64,000 bases of DNA, from NCBI RefSeq assembly GCF_050916355.1, contig NZ_CP136946.1, positions 1-64,000 on the forward strand, written 5' to 3'. This document shows, piece after piece, positions 15,683-23,702 of this stretch. Each line of letters starts with the position of its first letter. Within the stretch, counting starts at the first letter, position 1. The position numbers and the translations under genes are program-made. The DNA comes from Jeongeupia wiesaeckerbachi (GTDB taxonomy: Bacteria > Pseudomonadota > Gammaproteobacteria > Burkholderiales > Chitinibacteraceae). The notes beneath the pieces were generated by a model. It searched no databases. It was not told the DNA's origin and saw only the letters and a program-made list of their open reading frames with translations.

Positions 15683-17173
15683 ATGGGAAATCTCAACGAA
15701 CAAGCAGTGTGGGAGTCTGGCGTCCCATACTTCGAAGCCAATGCGGTACTTACGGGCGGTCCGGACTGCCCGGACAACATCCCCATTCGCGCGCTGGCCA
15801 ACCGAACACTGTTCCTGAAGGCACTTGTCGAGGTGATTAGTGGCAGCACCGACCCGCTGCCACAGTACTGGAACGACGCTCGCGGCAACGCTGAAGTCGC
15901 CGCAGCCATTGCCGCCGTTGTTGGCAGTTCACCGGAAACGCTGAACCAGATCAACGAGCTGGCTGCCGCTATCGCTAACGATCCGAACTTTGCGGTGACG
16001 ATGGCCACCGAGCTGGCCAAGAAGGCCAACCTCTCCGGTGCTGCATTCACCGGCCCGGTGTCCGGCCCGACAGCAGTCATCGGCGACGCCAGCACGCTAC
16101 TGGCAACGACTGCATTCGTTGCTGCCTTGGTCGCGTCGCGGACGGGTTCGGCCGGCGCCGTCAATTTCCGCAACAAGCTCATCAACGGCAATTTCGACTT
16201 CTGGCAGCGCGGTACCTCGATCGCCGCCGGCACGGGATCACGCTATTGCGCCGACCGCTGGGTCAGCAACTCGTCCGGCTCGACCATCGCCGTATCGCGC
16301 CAAACATTTGCGCCAGGGCAGACTCTTGTGCCGAGCGAGCCGACGTACTTCCAGCGCGTGGTCGTGGCCTCGGTCGCTGGCGCAAACAATCAAGCGACCA
16401 TTGCCCAGCCCATTGAGAGTGTACGCAGCTGCGCCGGTCGCAAAGTGACAAGGTCGTTCTGGGCCAAAGCCGACGCGGCTAAGTCGATCGCAGTAGAGTT
16501 CGCGCAGAACTTCGGCTCCGGCGGTTCGCCGACCGTCACCGGGATTGGTGCCCAGAAAATCGCGCTGACCACCAACTGGACTTACTACACGATCACTGCC
16601 GACATCCCCAGCATTGCCGGCAAGACCATTGCCGGCGGCGATGACTACCTCGCAATGTTTTTCTGGTGCGATGCCGGATCGAGTTTCGATGGGCGCACGG
16701 CGTCGCTTGGGCAGCAGTCGATCGTACTGGACTTGGCGCAGGTGCAGCTCGAAGTCGGGGCGGTGGCGACGTCGTCCGAAGAGCGGCCAGCGCAGGTTGA
16801 ACTGGCGCTGTGCCAGCGATATTTCCAGAAGACGTACCATCAGAACACGGTTCCGGCAAACGGCGCTGGTGGTGGTTTGGCTTTTGGACTGGTCGCCAAT
16901 TGTTATGCAGGGCAAGCCGGATCGAATTCCCAGCCGATGGCAGTGTGGCAATTTGATGTCGAGATGAGGGCGACCCCTACTATTACCTTGTATAACCCTA
17001 GTCCGACAAATTCCGGTGCTGGTGGTCAATGGCGTAACGGAAGCAACGACGCATCAACTGCTAACGCAAGTGCATATGGGATGACAACCAGAAAAACGAA
17101 TGTTTACAACTCCGACGTAGCAGTAGCTGCCAGCACTTGGTACATCCATGCGGCTGCTGATGCCGAGCTGTAA
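15683..17173 (+). CDS. Phage tail fibre / receptor-binding protein
   Basis: This 496-residue protein begins MGNLNEQAVWESGVPYFEAN, a common tail fibre start, with the conserved P-I-R-A-L-A-N-R-T-LFLK motif near residue 40 that anchors the fibre to the baseplate. A short shaft follows (residues 70-150; LNQINELAAAIANDP, VSGPTAVIGDASTLLATTAF). Residues 155-370 resemble a beta-sandwich module (NFRNKLINGNFDFWQRG) seen in carbohydrate-binding fibre domains. The last 100 residues have different composition and probably form the variable receptor-binding tip. Confidence 0.87.
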   Translation: MGNLNEQAVWESGVPYFEANAVLTGGPDCPDNIPIRALANRTLFLKALVEVISGSTDPLPQYWNDARGNAEVAAAIAAVVGSSPETLNQINELAAAIANDPNFAVTMATELAKKANLSGAAFTGPVSGPTAVIGDASTLLATTAFVAALVASRTGSAGAVNFRNKLINGNFDFWQRGTSIAAGTGSRYCADRWVSNSSGSTIAVSRQTFAPGQTLVPSEPTYFQRVVVASVAGANNQATIAQPIESVRSCAGRKVTRSFWAKADAAKSIAVEFAQNFGSGGSPTVTGIGAQKIALTTNWTYYTITADIPSIAGKTIAGGDDYLAMFFWCDAGSSFDGRTASLGQQSIVLDLAQVQLEVGAVATSSEERPAQVELALCQRYFQKTYHQNTVPANGAGGGLAFGLVANCYAGQAGSNSQPMAVWQFDVEMRATPTITLYNPSPTNSGAGGQWRNGSNDASTANASAYGMTTRKTNVYNSDVAVAASTWYIHAAADAEL

Positions 17174-17202
17174 CCCGTGCAACACCATCAAACGAGGCAA
17201 TC

Positions 17203-17733
17203 ATGAGCACTGCAAAATACAAGCTGACGCAAAGCCCGGACATGGTGATCCGCATCGAGGACGGCGCTAGCATCCCCCGCGGCCACCGCTGGTGGGACGA
17301 CTACGAGGCCTGGCTGGCAGACGGCAACACGCCCGAGCCGTTCGAGTCGGCCACCACGCTCGAATCGCTCCGAGCCGCCGCACGCGAGCGGATTAACGTC
17401 TGGCGGAACCAGCAAGAGCGTGCCGTGGTGTCCTTCCCGCATGCTGACCACCGCTGGGATGGCGGCCTCGTTGTCCGGGAACGGCTCAACACGACGCTGG
17501 GGACGCTTAAGGCGTTCGGCGTGCCAGCGGGATTTTTTTGGACGGATGCCGACAATATCGACGTGCCGATGACCCAGCTCGAGCTGCAAGCGCTCTATGA
17601 AGCGCACGAGCGCGCCATCTTCGGTCAAGGCTGGAAAATCCATCAGCGCCAACGCGAGCTGAAACGACAAGTTGATGCGGCAGGTGCTGTGTGGCTACGT
17701 GCATTCGTTCCGGATTGGCCAGTGTCAGCCTGA
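17203..17733 (+). CDS. Tail fibre assembly-type protein (DUF4376-like)
   Basis: The 176-residue protein has an N-terminal region with a RWWDDYEAWLADGNTPEPFE segment typical of fibre-associated proteins, followed by the pattern AARERINVWRNQQERAVVSF, resembling DUF4376, and VFPHADHRWDGGL-like sequence. Such proteins follow the fibre gene in many P2- and Mu-like phages and are thought to help fibre folding or attachment. It is the last coding gene of the prophage; the right end is 89 bases beyond its stop. Confidence 0.72.
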   Translation: MSTAKYKLTQSPDMVIRIEDGASIPRGHRWWDDYEAWLADGNTPEPFESATTLESLRAAARERINVWRNQQERAVVSFPHADHRWDGGLVVRERLNTTLGTLKAFGVPAGFFWTDADNIDVPMTQLELQALYEAHERAIFGQGWKIHQRQRELKRQVDAAGAVWLRAFVPDWPVSA

Positions 17734-17740
17734 CCGTTTA

Positions 17741-17822
17741 TGCAATTTCATTGCACATGGCGGAAAATGGCGCATCAACAATTTATCGCGCAAACGGCTG
17801 CAAGTTTTCGCGCCGCGCTTCA
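17741..17822 (+). mobile_element. Mu-like prophage right end (attR)
   Basis: Read from 17822 inwards on the minus strand, the sequence begins TGAAGCG and contains GCGAAAA and, at the same offset as in Mu, CGATAAAT (offset 35-42). In the first 42 positions about 27 match the Mu right end as I recall it, including all the key blocks of the R1/R2 transposase sites. The terminal TTCA-3' on the plus strand is the expected end. If Mu rules apply, a five-base target copy (GCCTT at 17823-17827) should be repeated at the left end, which is outside the window. Confidence 0.82.
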
Positions 17823-17842
17823 GCCTTCAAGAGGAAAGTCGA

Positions 17843-18757
17843 ATGGCCCGCCCCCTCCCCCCACTGGACTTGCTGATCGGTTTTGAAGCCGCCGCGCGAC
17901 GGCTGAGCTTCTCGAAAGCCGGTGAAGAAATCTTCCTGACCCAGTCCGCCGTCAGCCGGCAGATCAGAAAACTCGAGGAACACCTGGGCCTGCCCTTGTT
18001 CGAGCGCCAGCATCGCGCGCTGGTCCTGACCGAACACGGCCACGTCTTGTTCGAGGTGGTGAGCAATGCGCTGTCCCAGCTGTCCGAAACCGTCGAAGGG
18101 CTGAAGCAGAAACCGCGCCATCAGCAAATCACGATTTCCACGACCACCGCTTTCTCCGCGCTGTGGCTCGTTCCCCGGCTGACCCGGTTCAGCGCGCAAT
18201 ATCCCGATGTGGCGCTGCACATCGAGGCGGACAACCGGATGATCAATCTGCAGCAGACGGAGATCGACCTTGCCATCCGTTACTGCAGCGCAGCGCAGAC
18301 GCCCCCCGATTCGAGCATTTTCCTGTCCGGCGAGGAGATCTTCCCGGTGTGCAGCCCGGCGCTGCTGCAACGCAACGGCCGCAAGCTGAACTGCGTTGAC
18401 GACCTGCGGCATCACACCTTGCTGCACCTGGCCGACCCGCAACACGCCTGGCCATGGCTGCAATGGTCGAGCTGGTTCCGCGACGCCGGCTCGGATCTCC
18501 AGGTCGGCGACATCGGCTTTCGCTTCAGCCAGCTCGACCAGACGATCCAGGCGGCGGTCCGGGGCCACGGCGTGGCGCTGGGCAGCTCGCCCTTGGTCGA
18601 CCATCTGCTCGAAGAAGGCGTGCTGGTCGCGCCGCTGGCCGAACGCGTTGTCAGCCCGCGATCGTTCTACCTGTGCCAGGGCACGCGCCGCGACCGGATG
18701 ACCGCGGACTTCGTCAGCTGGCTGCAGACCACGATTTCACGACCGCCGGCACACTAG
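17843..18757 (+). CDS. LysR-family transcriptional regulator (GcvA-like)
   Basis: The 304-residue protein has an N-terminal winged helix (residues 8-65; FEAAARRLSFSKAGEEIFLT, QSAVSRQIRKLEEHLGLPLF) and a co-inducer domain after residue 90. The RQHRALVLTEHG and ISTTTAFSALWLVPRL segments point to the GcvA subgroup. The start ATG 17843 has an AAGAGGAAAG site just upstream. The prophage right end is 20 bases before the start, so the native promoter lies on the other side of the prophage and the gene may depend on transcription from phage or attachment-site sequences. Its target is not known. Confidence 0.9.
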   Translation: MARPLPPLDLLIGFEAAARRLSFSKAGEEIFLTQSAVSRQIRKLEEHLGLPLFERQHRALVLTEHGHVLFEVVSNALSQLSETVEGLKQKPRHQQITISTTTAFSALWLVPRLTRFSAQYPDVALHIEADNRMINLQQTEIDLAIRYCSAAQTPPDSSIFLSGEEIFPVCSPALLQRNGRKLNCVDDLRHHTLLHLADPQHAWPWLQWSSWFRDAGSDLQVGDIGFRFSQLDQTIQAAVRGHGVALGSSPLVDHLLEEGVLVAPLAERVVSPRSFYLCQGTRRDRMTADFVSWLQTTISRPPAH

Positions 18758-18794
18758 TCCAACAGCTAAGCCTGGCGCCCGGCCTCCTGCCGGA

Positions 18795-19574
18795 TCAGGC
18801 CGGCAGCGCCTGCGCGGTTGCATACCCTTCCTCGCGCAGCCGTTCGATCAGCCGGTTCGCGACCAGCGCGACCGACGCCATCCGGGTCGGGTTCATGTGC
18901 GCACGCAGATCGGTCTCCAGATGCACCCGGCCATCGGCCGTATGCGCGGCGCAGACGCGGAAGGCCTCGGCCAGTGTCGCCTCGTTGTCGATGCCCTTGA
19001 ACACCTGCTCGGGCAGCACCACGCCGACGCCCGGATCATTGGGGACGACCATGGCCCGGATGGCCGGCCAGCCGATCTCGGCCAGCAGCGCCCGGGTTTC
19101 CGGCGCGGCCGTATCCGCCGGTACGCGCCCCATGACGAAGCGGGTGGGCAGATCGGTCAGGTATTCGACGAACTCGACACCGGATTCGCGATCGACAAAG
19201 GCCAGTAGCTCGGCATTGCGGGCGCCGGGGAACTGCGTTTGGTTCGGCCGGTACGAGCCCTCGCTCGCCACCGCGCGCGGCACGCCGGTCGCGTCGCAGG
19301 CGCGCCTTGCCTTCTCCAGCGCCGCTTCGAACGCGGTACCGGGGCGGCGGATGTCGCCGGAGAACGTCCCCAGCGCATCGGTATCGTAATCAACAGGCAG
19401 CAAGACCTGAAAGCCGAGCAGTGCCAGCGCCGGGGCCAGCACGGCTTCCTTGCCGTGCATGGTGGCGATCAGGATTTCCGGCGCGCTTGCATTCCCGGCA
19501 ACGCGGCTCAGCAGCAGCGGCGAGGTGCCGCTGGCGCCGACCGGCAGGATTAGTTCTCTGTCTTGGGTAGCCAT
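18795..19574 (-). CDS. DUF6671-like protein of unknown function
   Basis: This 259-residue cytosolic protein has the pattern ATMHGKEAVLAPALALLG, PVDYDTDALGTFSGDI, SEGSYRPNQ and NPTRMASVALVANRL, which resembles the DUF6671 group. In that family the C-terminus, as I recall it, ends in a cysteine-rich ribbon; here the end is GYATAQALPA with no cysteines, so this member would be shortened. It is convergent with the LysR gene (38 bp between stops). The start ATG 19574 has only a weak ribosome-binding site. No function is assigned. Confidence 0.65.
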   Translation of the reverse strand: MATQDRELILPVGASGTSPLLLSRVAGNASAPEILIATMHGKEAVLAPALALLGFQVLLPVDYDTDALGTFSGDIRRPGTAFEAALEKARRACDATGVPRAVASEGSYRPNQTQFPGARNAELLAFVDRESGVEFVEYLTDLPTRFVMGRVPADTAAPETRALLAEIGWPAIRAMVVPNDPGVGVVLPEQVFKGIDNEATLAEAFRVCAAHTADGRVHLETDLRAHMNPTRMASVALVANRLIERLREEGYATAQALPA

Positions 19575-19748
19575 GTATTTTCCGAGTATAAAAAGCGTGT
19601 GAGCACTCAGCGCTGCCAGTGCCCCAGGAGCACTTGCTTATGGGGCAGAGCGCGGTGACACGGTGCTGGCAAGGTGAGCGAAACGTCCTACAGGGATCCC
19701 CGCGGTGACGAACGGTATTAGCCAAGCGCAGCAAGTAGCGTTGCGGCG

Positions 19749-20291
19749 CTATGCCGCGAGGGGCCGCTGTTCAAGGACGGTTTCCACATTGGCGCAGGTC
19801 AGGCGGGCAAACGGCTCGAGCATCGCCGTCACATGCGCATGCATCGACCCTTCCGACAGATCGCGCGAAGCGCGTGCCGCGCTGGCATCCTCGACAAAGG
19901 CGAAGCGATAGCCACGGTGGTAACCGTCGACAATGGTCGACAGACAACACATCGTGCTGCCGTAGCCGACGACGACGAACTCGTGGTCGGCGTGTTCGGT
20001 CACGAACTGCATGAAGGTCGCCGACGAAAACGCCGAGTAATTGCCTTTGACCGCCAGGGTTTCGCCGGACTCGGGCACGAAGCCATCAATGAAATCGGCG
20101 GTATCCGAGCCGCGGCCAAACAGATCGCCATCCTGCAGATGCTGGACATGGACGATGGGCCAGCCTTCGTTGCGGGCAAAGCTCAGCACGTCATAGGCAT
20201 TCTTCAGCGACGGGCCGATCGACTTGATCTGGAACTTGCGGCCTTCGGCGATGTATTCACGCTGGATATCGATCACAACAAGCGCTTTCAT
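19749..20291 (-). CDS. Isochorismatase-family cysteine hydrolase
   Basis: The protein has 180 residues from ATG 20291, which has AGAAGGAG upstream. The isochorismatase fold is shown by ALVVIDIQREY (Asp8), VKGNYSAF (Lys82) and GYGSTMCCLST (Cys116), which would be the Asp-Lys-Cys triad of cysteine hydrolases such as nicotinamidases. The substrate is probably an amide. Its start overlaps the stop of the M20 peptidase gene (ATGA), so it is the last gene of a four-gene operon. A classical nicotinamidase is longer and has a metal site that I do not see clearly here. Confidence 0.83.
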   Translation of the reverse strand: MKALVVIDIQREYIAEGRKFQIKSIGPSLKNAYDVLSFARNEGWPIVHVQHLQDGDLFGRGSDTADFIDGFVPESGETLAVKGNYSAFSSATFMQFVTEHADHEFVVVGYGSTMCCLSTIVDGYHRGYRFAFVEDASAARASRDLSEGSMHAHVTAMLEPFARLTCANVETVLEQRPLAA

Positions 20292-21496
20292 GGCATTTCT
20301 CCTTCTGATTGAGTGAGGTTGTGAAGCAGTTGGGTCAGCAAAGTCAGGCGGGCCTGGTACGCACTTTTCAGCATGTGCTCCTTGTCCGAATGCATGCCGC
20401 CGCCGTAGGGACCGACGCCGACCAGCAGCTGCATACCGGTATCCGACAAGTTGTTGCCATCGCTGCCATAGCCCACGGCCTGGGCACGGAACGGTTGACC
20501 GAGGGCACGGGCGACGGCCTCGGCACGCGCCGCCAGCGCCGCCGTGCGCTCGACCGGCAAGGGCGGCAGCTCGGCGAGCTGGACGATCTCGGTACGGGCG
20601 CCGAGCTTGAGCCGGTCGTTGTAGACATCGCTCTGCTTGCTGATCGCATCGATCGCGGCATGGACGCGTTCCCAGTCGGCGAGCGAACGGAAGCGCACGT
20701 CGAACGTCACGCTGGCCTTGTCGCACACGACATTGGGCTTGCTGCCGCCTTCGATGACGCCGGGATTGAGCGTCAGGCCCTTGGCCGGCTGCGCCAGCGC
20801 GCTGATCTTGGCGATCTTCCTGGCCAGATCGAGGCATGCGTCGATGCCGTTCTCCGGCTCCAGCCCGGCGTGGGCGGCCTTGCCGGTCGAGGTCAGCTTG
20901 ATCCAGCGCACACCCGACTGGCTGCTGACGACCGCACCGTCCTCGAGCCCGGGTTCGAACACCAGCCCGTACGGCACATCCTTGGCGAAGGCCTGCAGCG
21001 TTTTCTTCGAATACGGCGAGCCGATTTCCTCGTCGTCGTTGATGAGCACGCGCACGTGCTGCAACTGCCCGGCGGCCTTGAGCTGCGCCAGCACGTTCAG
21101 CATCAGCACCAGGCCCCCCTTCATGTCGATGACCCCCGGCCCCATCAAGCGGTCGCCGTCATCGACGAAATGCTGGAAGCTGCCCGCCTTCGGAAAGACG
21201 GTGTCCAGATGGCCGACCAGCAGCACCTTGGGCCTGCCGTCGGGCGTATCGAAGCGCAGCACTTCGCGGCCGGATTCGGCCAGCGCATGGCGGCTTGCCG
21301 TCAGGCCGAGCGCCTCGAACTTCGGCACGAGCACATCGCGCGCCTGCGCCAGCCCGGCCACATTGCGGGTCTCGGTATTGATCTCGACAATGCGTTGCAA
21401 CAGCTGCGAATAGCTCGGATCGATGCCCGGGGTTGCCGCGCCCGCAGTGCCAGCGATGACGAGGCTCAGCAGCGTACTCAAGACTAGCCGCTTCAT
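20288..21496 (-). CDS. Secreted M20-family metallopeptidase (carboxypeptidase G2-like)
   Basis: This 402-residue protein has a signal peptide (MKRLVLSTLLSLVIAGTAGA). Zinc-site residues are visible as His96 and Asp98 in GHLDTVF, Asp124 in GVIDMKGG, Glu156 and Glu157 in DDEEIGS, Glu181 in FEPG and His369 in GGGMHSD. This matches glutamate-carboxypeptidase-like M20 enzymes, which release C-terminal amino acids or split N-acyl amino acids in the periplasm. ATG 21496 has AAAGGAGC upstream. Both ends overlap neighbouring genes by four bases, so it is coupled with the acetyltransferase and the isochorismatase-fold gene. Confidence 0.9.
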   Translation of the reverse strand: MKRLVLSTLLSLVIAGTAGAATPGIDPSYSQLLQRIVEINTETRNVAGLAQARDVLVPKFEALGLTASRHALAESGREVLRFDTPDGRPKVLLVGHLDTVFPKAGSFQHFVDDGDRLMGPGVIDMKGGLVLMLNVLAQLKAAGQLQHVRVLINDDEEIGSPYSKKTLQAFAKDVPYGLVFEPGLEDGAVVSSQSGVRWIKLTSTGKAAHAGLEPENGIDACLDLARKIAKISALAQPAKGLTLNPGVIEGGSKPNVVCDKASVTFDVRFRSLADWERVHAAIDAISKQSDVYNDRLKLGARTEIVQLAELPPLPVERTAALAARAEAVARALGQPFRAQAVGYGSDGNNLSDTGMQLLVGVGPYGGGMHSDKEHMLKSAYQARLTLLTQLLHNLTQSEGEMP

Positions 21497-22131
21497 CCCC
21501 TGCTCCTTTCGGTGGCCGCGATCCGCTTGGCGCATCTGAAAGCGCCGTGTTCGAGCGGGCCGAGCAGCTGGGTGTTGTTCTCGGGCCGGTTCAGCACCAT
21601 CGGCGTGCTGCCGATGTGCATCGACGGTGACACCAGTTGCAACTGTTCGCTCAGTTCCATTTCGACGTAATCATGGTCGGAGAACGAAAAGGCATCGCCG
21701 ACCAAGCGAAAGCCGTAGCCTTCATAGAACTCGCGCAATCTGGCCTGCGCATGCAGATAAAAGCGCGAAAATCCCTTGGTCCGGCCGATGTCCAGCATGA
21801 ACGACAGCAGACGATGGGCGTAACCCAGCCCCCGGTACTCCTTGCGGATCGCCAGTCGTTCGATCTTGGCGAAGCCGTTGAAGTAGCGGATGCGGGCGGT
21901 CAGTACCGGCTCGCCGGTCGCGGTCAGGCCGACGATCTGCGTCGCCGCATGGTCGTTGAGATCGAATTCCTCGCTGTACGGGCAGAGCTGCTCGTGCATA
22001 TAGACGATGGCGCGGACCAGCATTGCCTTGAAACGTTCGTCCTCGGTTTCGACGATCTTGATCGTCAGGTCACCGTGGTCGGGCGAGGCCATCGTCGCGC
22101 CGGGTTTATGCAATTGATGAATCGTCATCAT
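21493..22131 (-). CDS. GNAT-family acetyltransferase
   Basis: The 212-residue protein carries the GNAT acetyl-CoA binding pattern KIERLAIRKEYRGLGYAHRL, with the R-G-L-G-Y pyrophosphate loop, and FYEGYGFRLVGDAF near the end of the core. The last 45 residues form an extension of unclear role. The family transfers an acyl group to an amine; the substrate is unknown. It lies in the operon with a nucleotidyltransferase and two hydrolases. Its stop overlaps the peptidase start, and the nucleotidyltransferase stop is 19 bases upstream of its start. Confidence 0.85.
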   Translation of the reverse strand: MMTIHQLHKPGATMASPDHGDLTIKIVETEDERFKAMLVRAIVYMHEQLCPYSEEFDLNDHAATQIVGLTATGEPVLTARIRYFNGFAKIERLAIRKEYRGLGYAHRLLSFMLDIGRTKGFSRFYLHAQARLREFYEGYGFRLVGDAFSFSDHDYVEMELSEQLQLVSPSMHIGSTPMVLNRPENNTQLLGPLEHGAFRCAKRIAATERSRG

Positions 22132-22150
22132 GAAATCGCCATCCTTGGGT

Positions 22151-23359
22151 TTACGCAGGTCGGTACTGCTGATCCAGCTCGCGCGGGGCGCTTAAGGCGA
22201 CGATCATTTCCTGCACCGTCGGCGTCGTCAGGCCGATTTCGCCGTTGCGAATGGCGGTCGCCGACACCTTGTCGCGGCGGACGACCGGATAGGGGTAGAC
22301 CCAGCCCGATTCGTCGTAAATGCTGCGCACCCACATACCGCCGAGATCGCTGCCGTGAATGCCATGGACCGCCTGGTGATCGGCCACTTTGCGGATATGC
22401 TTCAGCACCGCGTAAAACCCGCCTTTTGCATAGTCTTCGGGCAGGGACAGCACTTCGACTTTGCCGCTCAGGCCGGCCTCGGCAATCGCCGCACGCATCA
22501 TGGCAAGACGGGTGTCGTATTCATAAAACCGGGAGCCGGTCGGAAAATAATTGACATGTACATCAGCGCGCGCCGTTTTTTCGTAGATGCGCATACCACG
22601 CTCATATCGCGCTATTTCTATTTCACCGCGTTGCAATGCCTGCGCATGCAGTTTCGGCACGGTCGTGCTGTGGATATACACTTTCTCCAGCCCGCGCGAT
22701 TCGATCGCCTGACGAATCAAGGCCAGATGCGTCTTGTGAATCGGATTGAAAGTTCCGAAGAACACGCCAATGCCGCCACGCCTGAAAAAAACCGCACGCA
22801 AATCCGATGCCAGACCGATGGCGAAGAACAGCGAACCGAACGTCAGCCCCAGCATCAGGAAGACCGTTTTCGACCACGCCAGCCCGATCGTCGCCAGCGC
22901 CGTCACGACGATATTGATCGACAGCGCAATCAGCACATTGCGGTTGCGATCACCGATCTCGCGATTGGCCAGCGCCAGCGCCAGATATTGCATCCCCTGC
23001 GATGCGCACGTCGTGACCAGCGCAATCCCCAGAACGCCGCCCAATGTATCGATTTGCCGGGACGGGAACACCTCGCCGACGGTCAGCACCAGGAAGATGC
23101 CGATATTGAACGCCAGCTGGGGAATGAAACGCCCCAATCGACCCAGACTGACGCATGCCGTGCGCAGATTGATGATTTCCTCGATCTTGTTGCTCAACTT
23201 CGAGTAATACGGAATAAAAAATCCGACAAAGGCGCACAGCGCAATCAGTGCCACATTATTGAAAGCATGATGCGCCGCACCGTAACTGGCATACATCAAT
23301 ACGCCAATCGTCAAACCAAGTTGAACCGAAGGACTTAGCAAATACATCCGGCGTTTCAT
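22151..23359 (-). CDS. Membrane-anchored nucleotidyltransferase (NadD-like domain)
   Basis: This 402-residue protein has two parts. Residues 1-190 hold about six hydrophobic segments (LTIGVLMYASYG, VALIALCAFVGFFIPYY, FNIGIFLVLTVGEVF, and others). From residue 197 there is a nucleotidyltransferase domain: GIGVFFGTFNPIHKTHLALI with the His-Lys-Thr-His motif at 208-211, and KVSATAIRNGEIG at 364-376, matching the ISSTxIR signature. Nucleotide transfer enzymes of this class make NAD, CoA or CDP compounds and are normally soluble, so the membrane fusion is unusual. The substrate cannot be read from the sequence. It is the first gene of the operon. Confidence 0.85.
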   Translation of the reverse strand: MKRRMYLLSPSVQLGLTIGVLMYASYGAAHHAFNNVALIALCAFVGFFIPYYSKLSNKIEEIINLRTACVSLGRLGRFIPQLAFNIGIFLVLTVGEVFPSRQIDTLGGVLGIALVTTCASQGMQYLALALANREIGDRNRNVLIALSINIVVTALATIGLAWSKTVFLMLGLTFGSLFFAIGLASDLRAVFFRRGGIGVFFGTFNPIHKTHLALIRQAIESRGLEKVYIHSTTVPKLHAQALQRGEIEIARYERGMRIYEKTARADVHVNYFPTGSRFYEYDTRLAMMRAAIAEAGLSGKVEVLSLPEDYAKGGFYAVLKHIRKVADHQAVHGIHGSDLGGMWVRSIYDESGWVYPYPVVRRDKVSATAIRNGEIGLTTPTVQEMIVALSAPRELDQQYRPA

Positions 23360-23702
23360 TGCGCCCCCTGCTTGAAGTTTTATGTAAAACGCAACACCGA
23401 AGCCGGATTACCTGCAGAAAAAGATAAAAGGGCATGGTGCATTTGAACCGGAAGGCAATATCCACGACGTGAGGCCGGATTGATTGCGCCAAATCGTGAA
23501 TCAGCAACAACCGGTAATAACGGAAGCCATTGTGGTGATCGTGCAATACGCGGACAAATGATTTTTTGGCACGGCTTGCATGCGTTTGCGGAATGCAGCC
23601 CCGTGAAGCCGGTTCGGCGGCCCGGCGTACGGTGAACATCTCCGGGTCGCGCCACCGTCAGGGCGCGTACAATGTCGGATTGCCCGCCGAAGATGTACAG
23701 CC
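23360..23702. other. Intergenic region between divergent operons
   Basis: These 343 bases separate the nucleotidyltransferase operon (minus) and the rluF-like gene (plus). A TACAAT at 23668-23673 could be a -10 element for the plus-strand gene, but no convincing -35 is present. A sigma-54-like TTGGCACG at 23566 was checked and has the wrong spacing. No RNA gene, repeat or terminator was recognised. Confidence 0.5.

Larger units (their letters stand above)
1..17822 (+). mobile_element. Mu-like transposable prophage, right-hand (late) part
   Basis: The block holds a nearly unbroken plus-strand run of virion genes: a Mu-type head set followed by a P2-type contractile tail set, ending with a tail fibre, its assembly protein and a Mu-like right terminus at 17822. 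The left part (repressor, transposase genes, lysis) lies outside the window, so completeness cannot be judged. All structural genes seen here are open except the partial first one, so the late region looks intact. Combining Mu-like head genes with a P2-like tail is known among transposable phages; assignment to a named phage is not possible from this part alone. Confidence 0.93.

Noticed and set aside
17672..17842. Longer LysR frame starting inside the prophage
   Set aside because: The upstream codons come from phage end sequence; the family N-terminus and ribosome-binding site support ATG 17843.
23566..23580. Sigma-54-like promoter TTGGCACGGCTTGCA before the nucleotidyltransferase/rluF region
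   Set aside because: The GG and GC elements are eight bases apart, not ten as sigma-54 requires, and the orientation and distance to either gene are poor.
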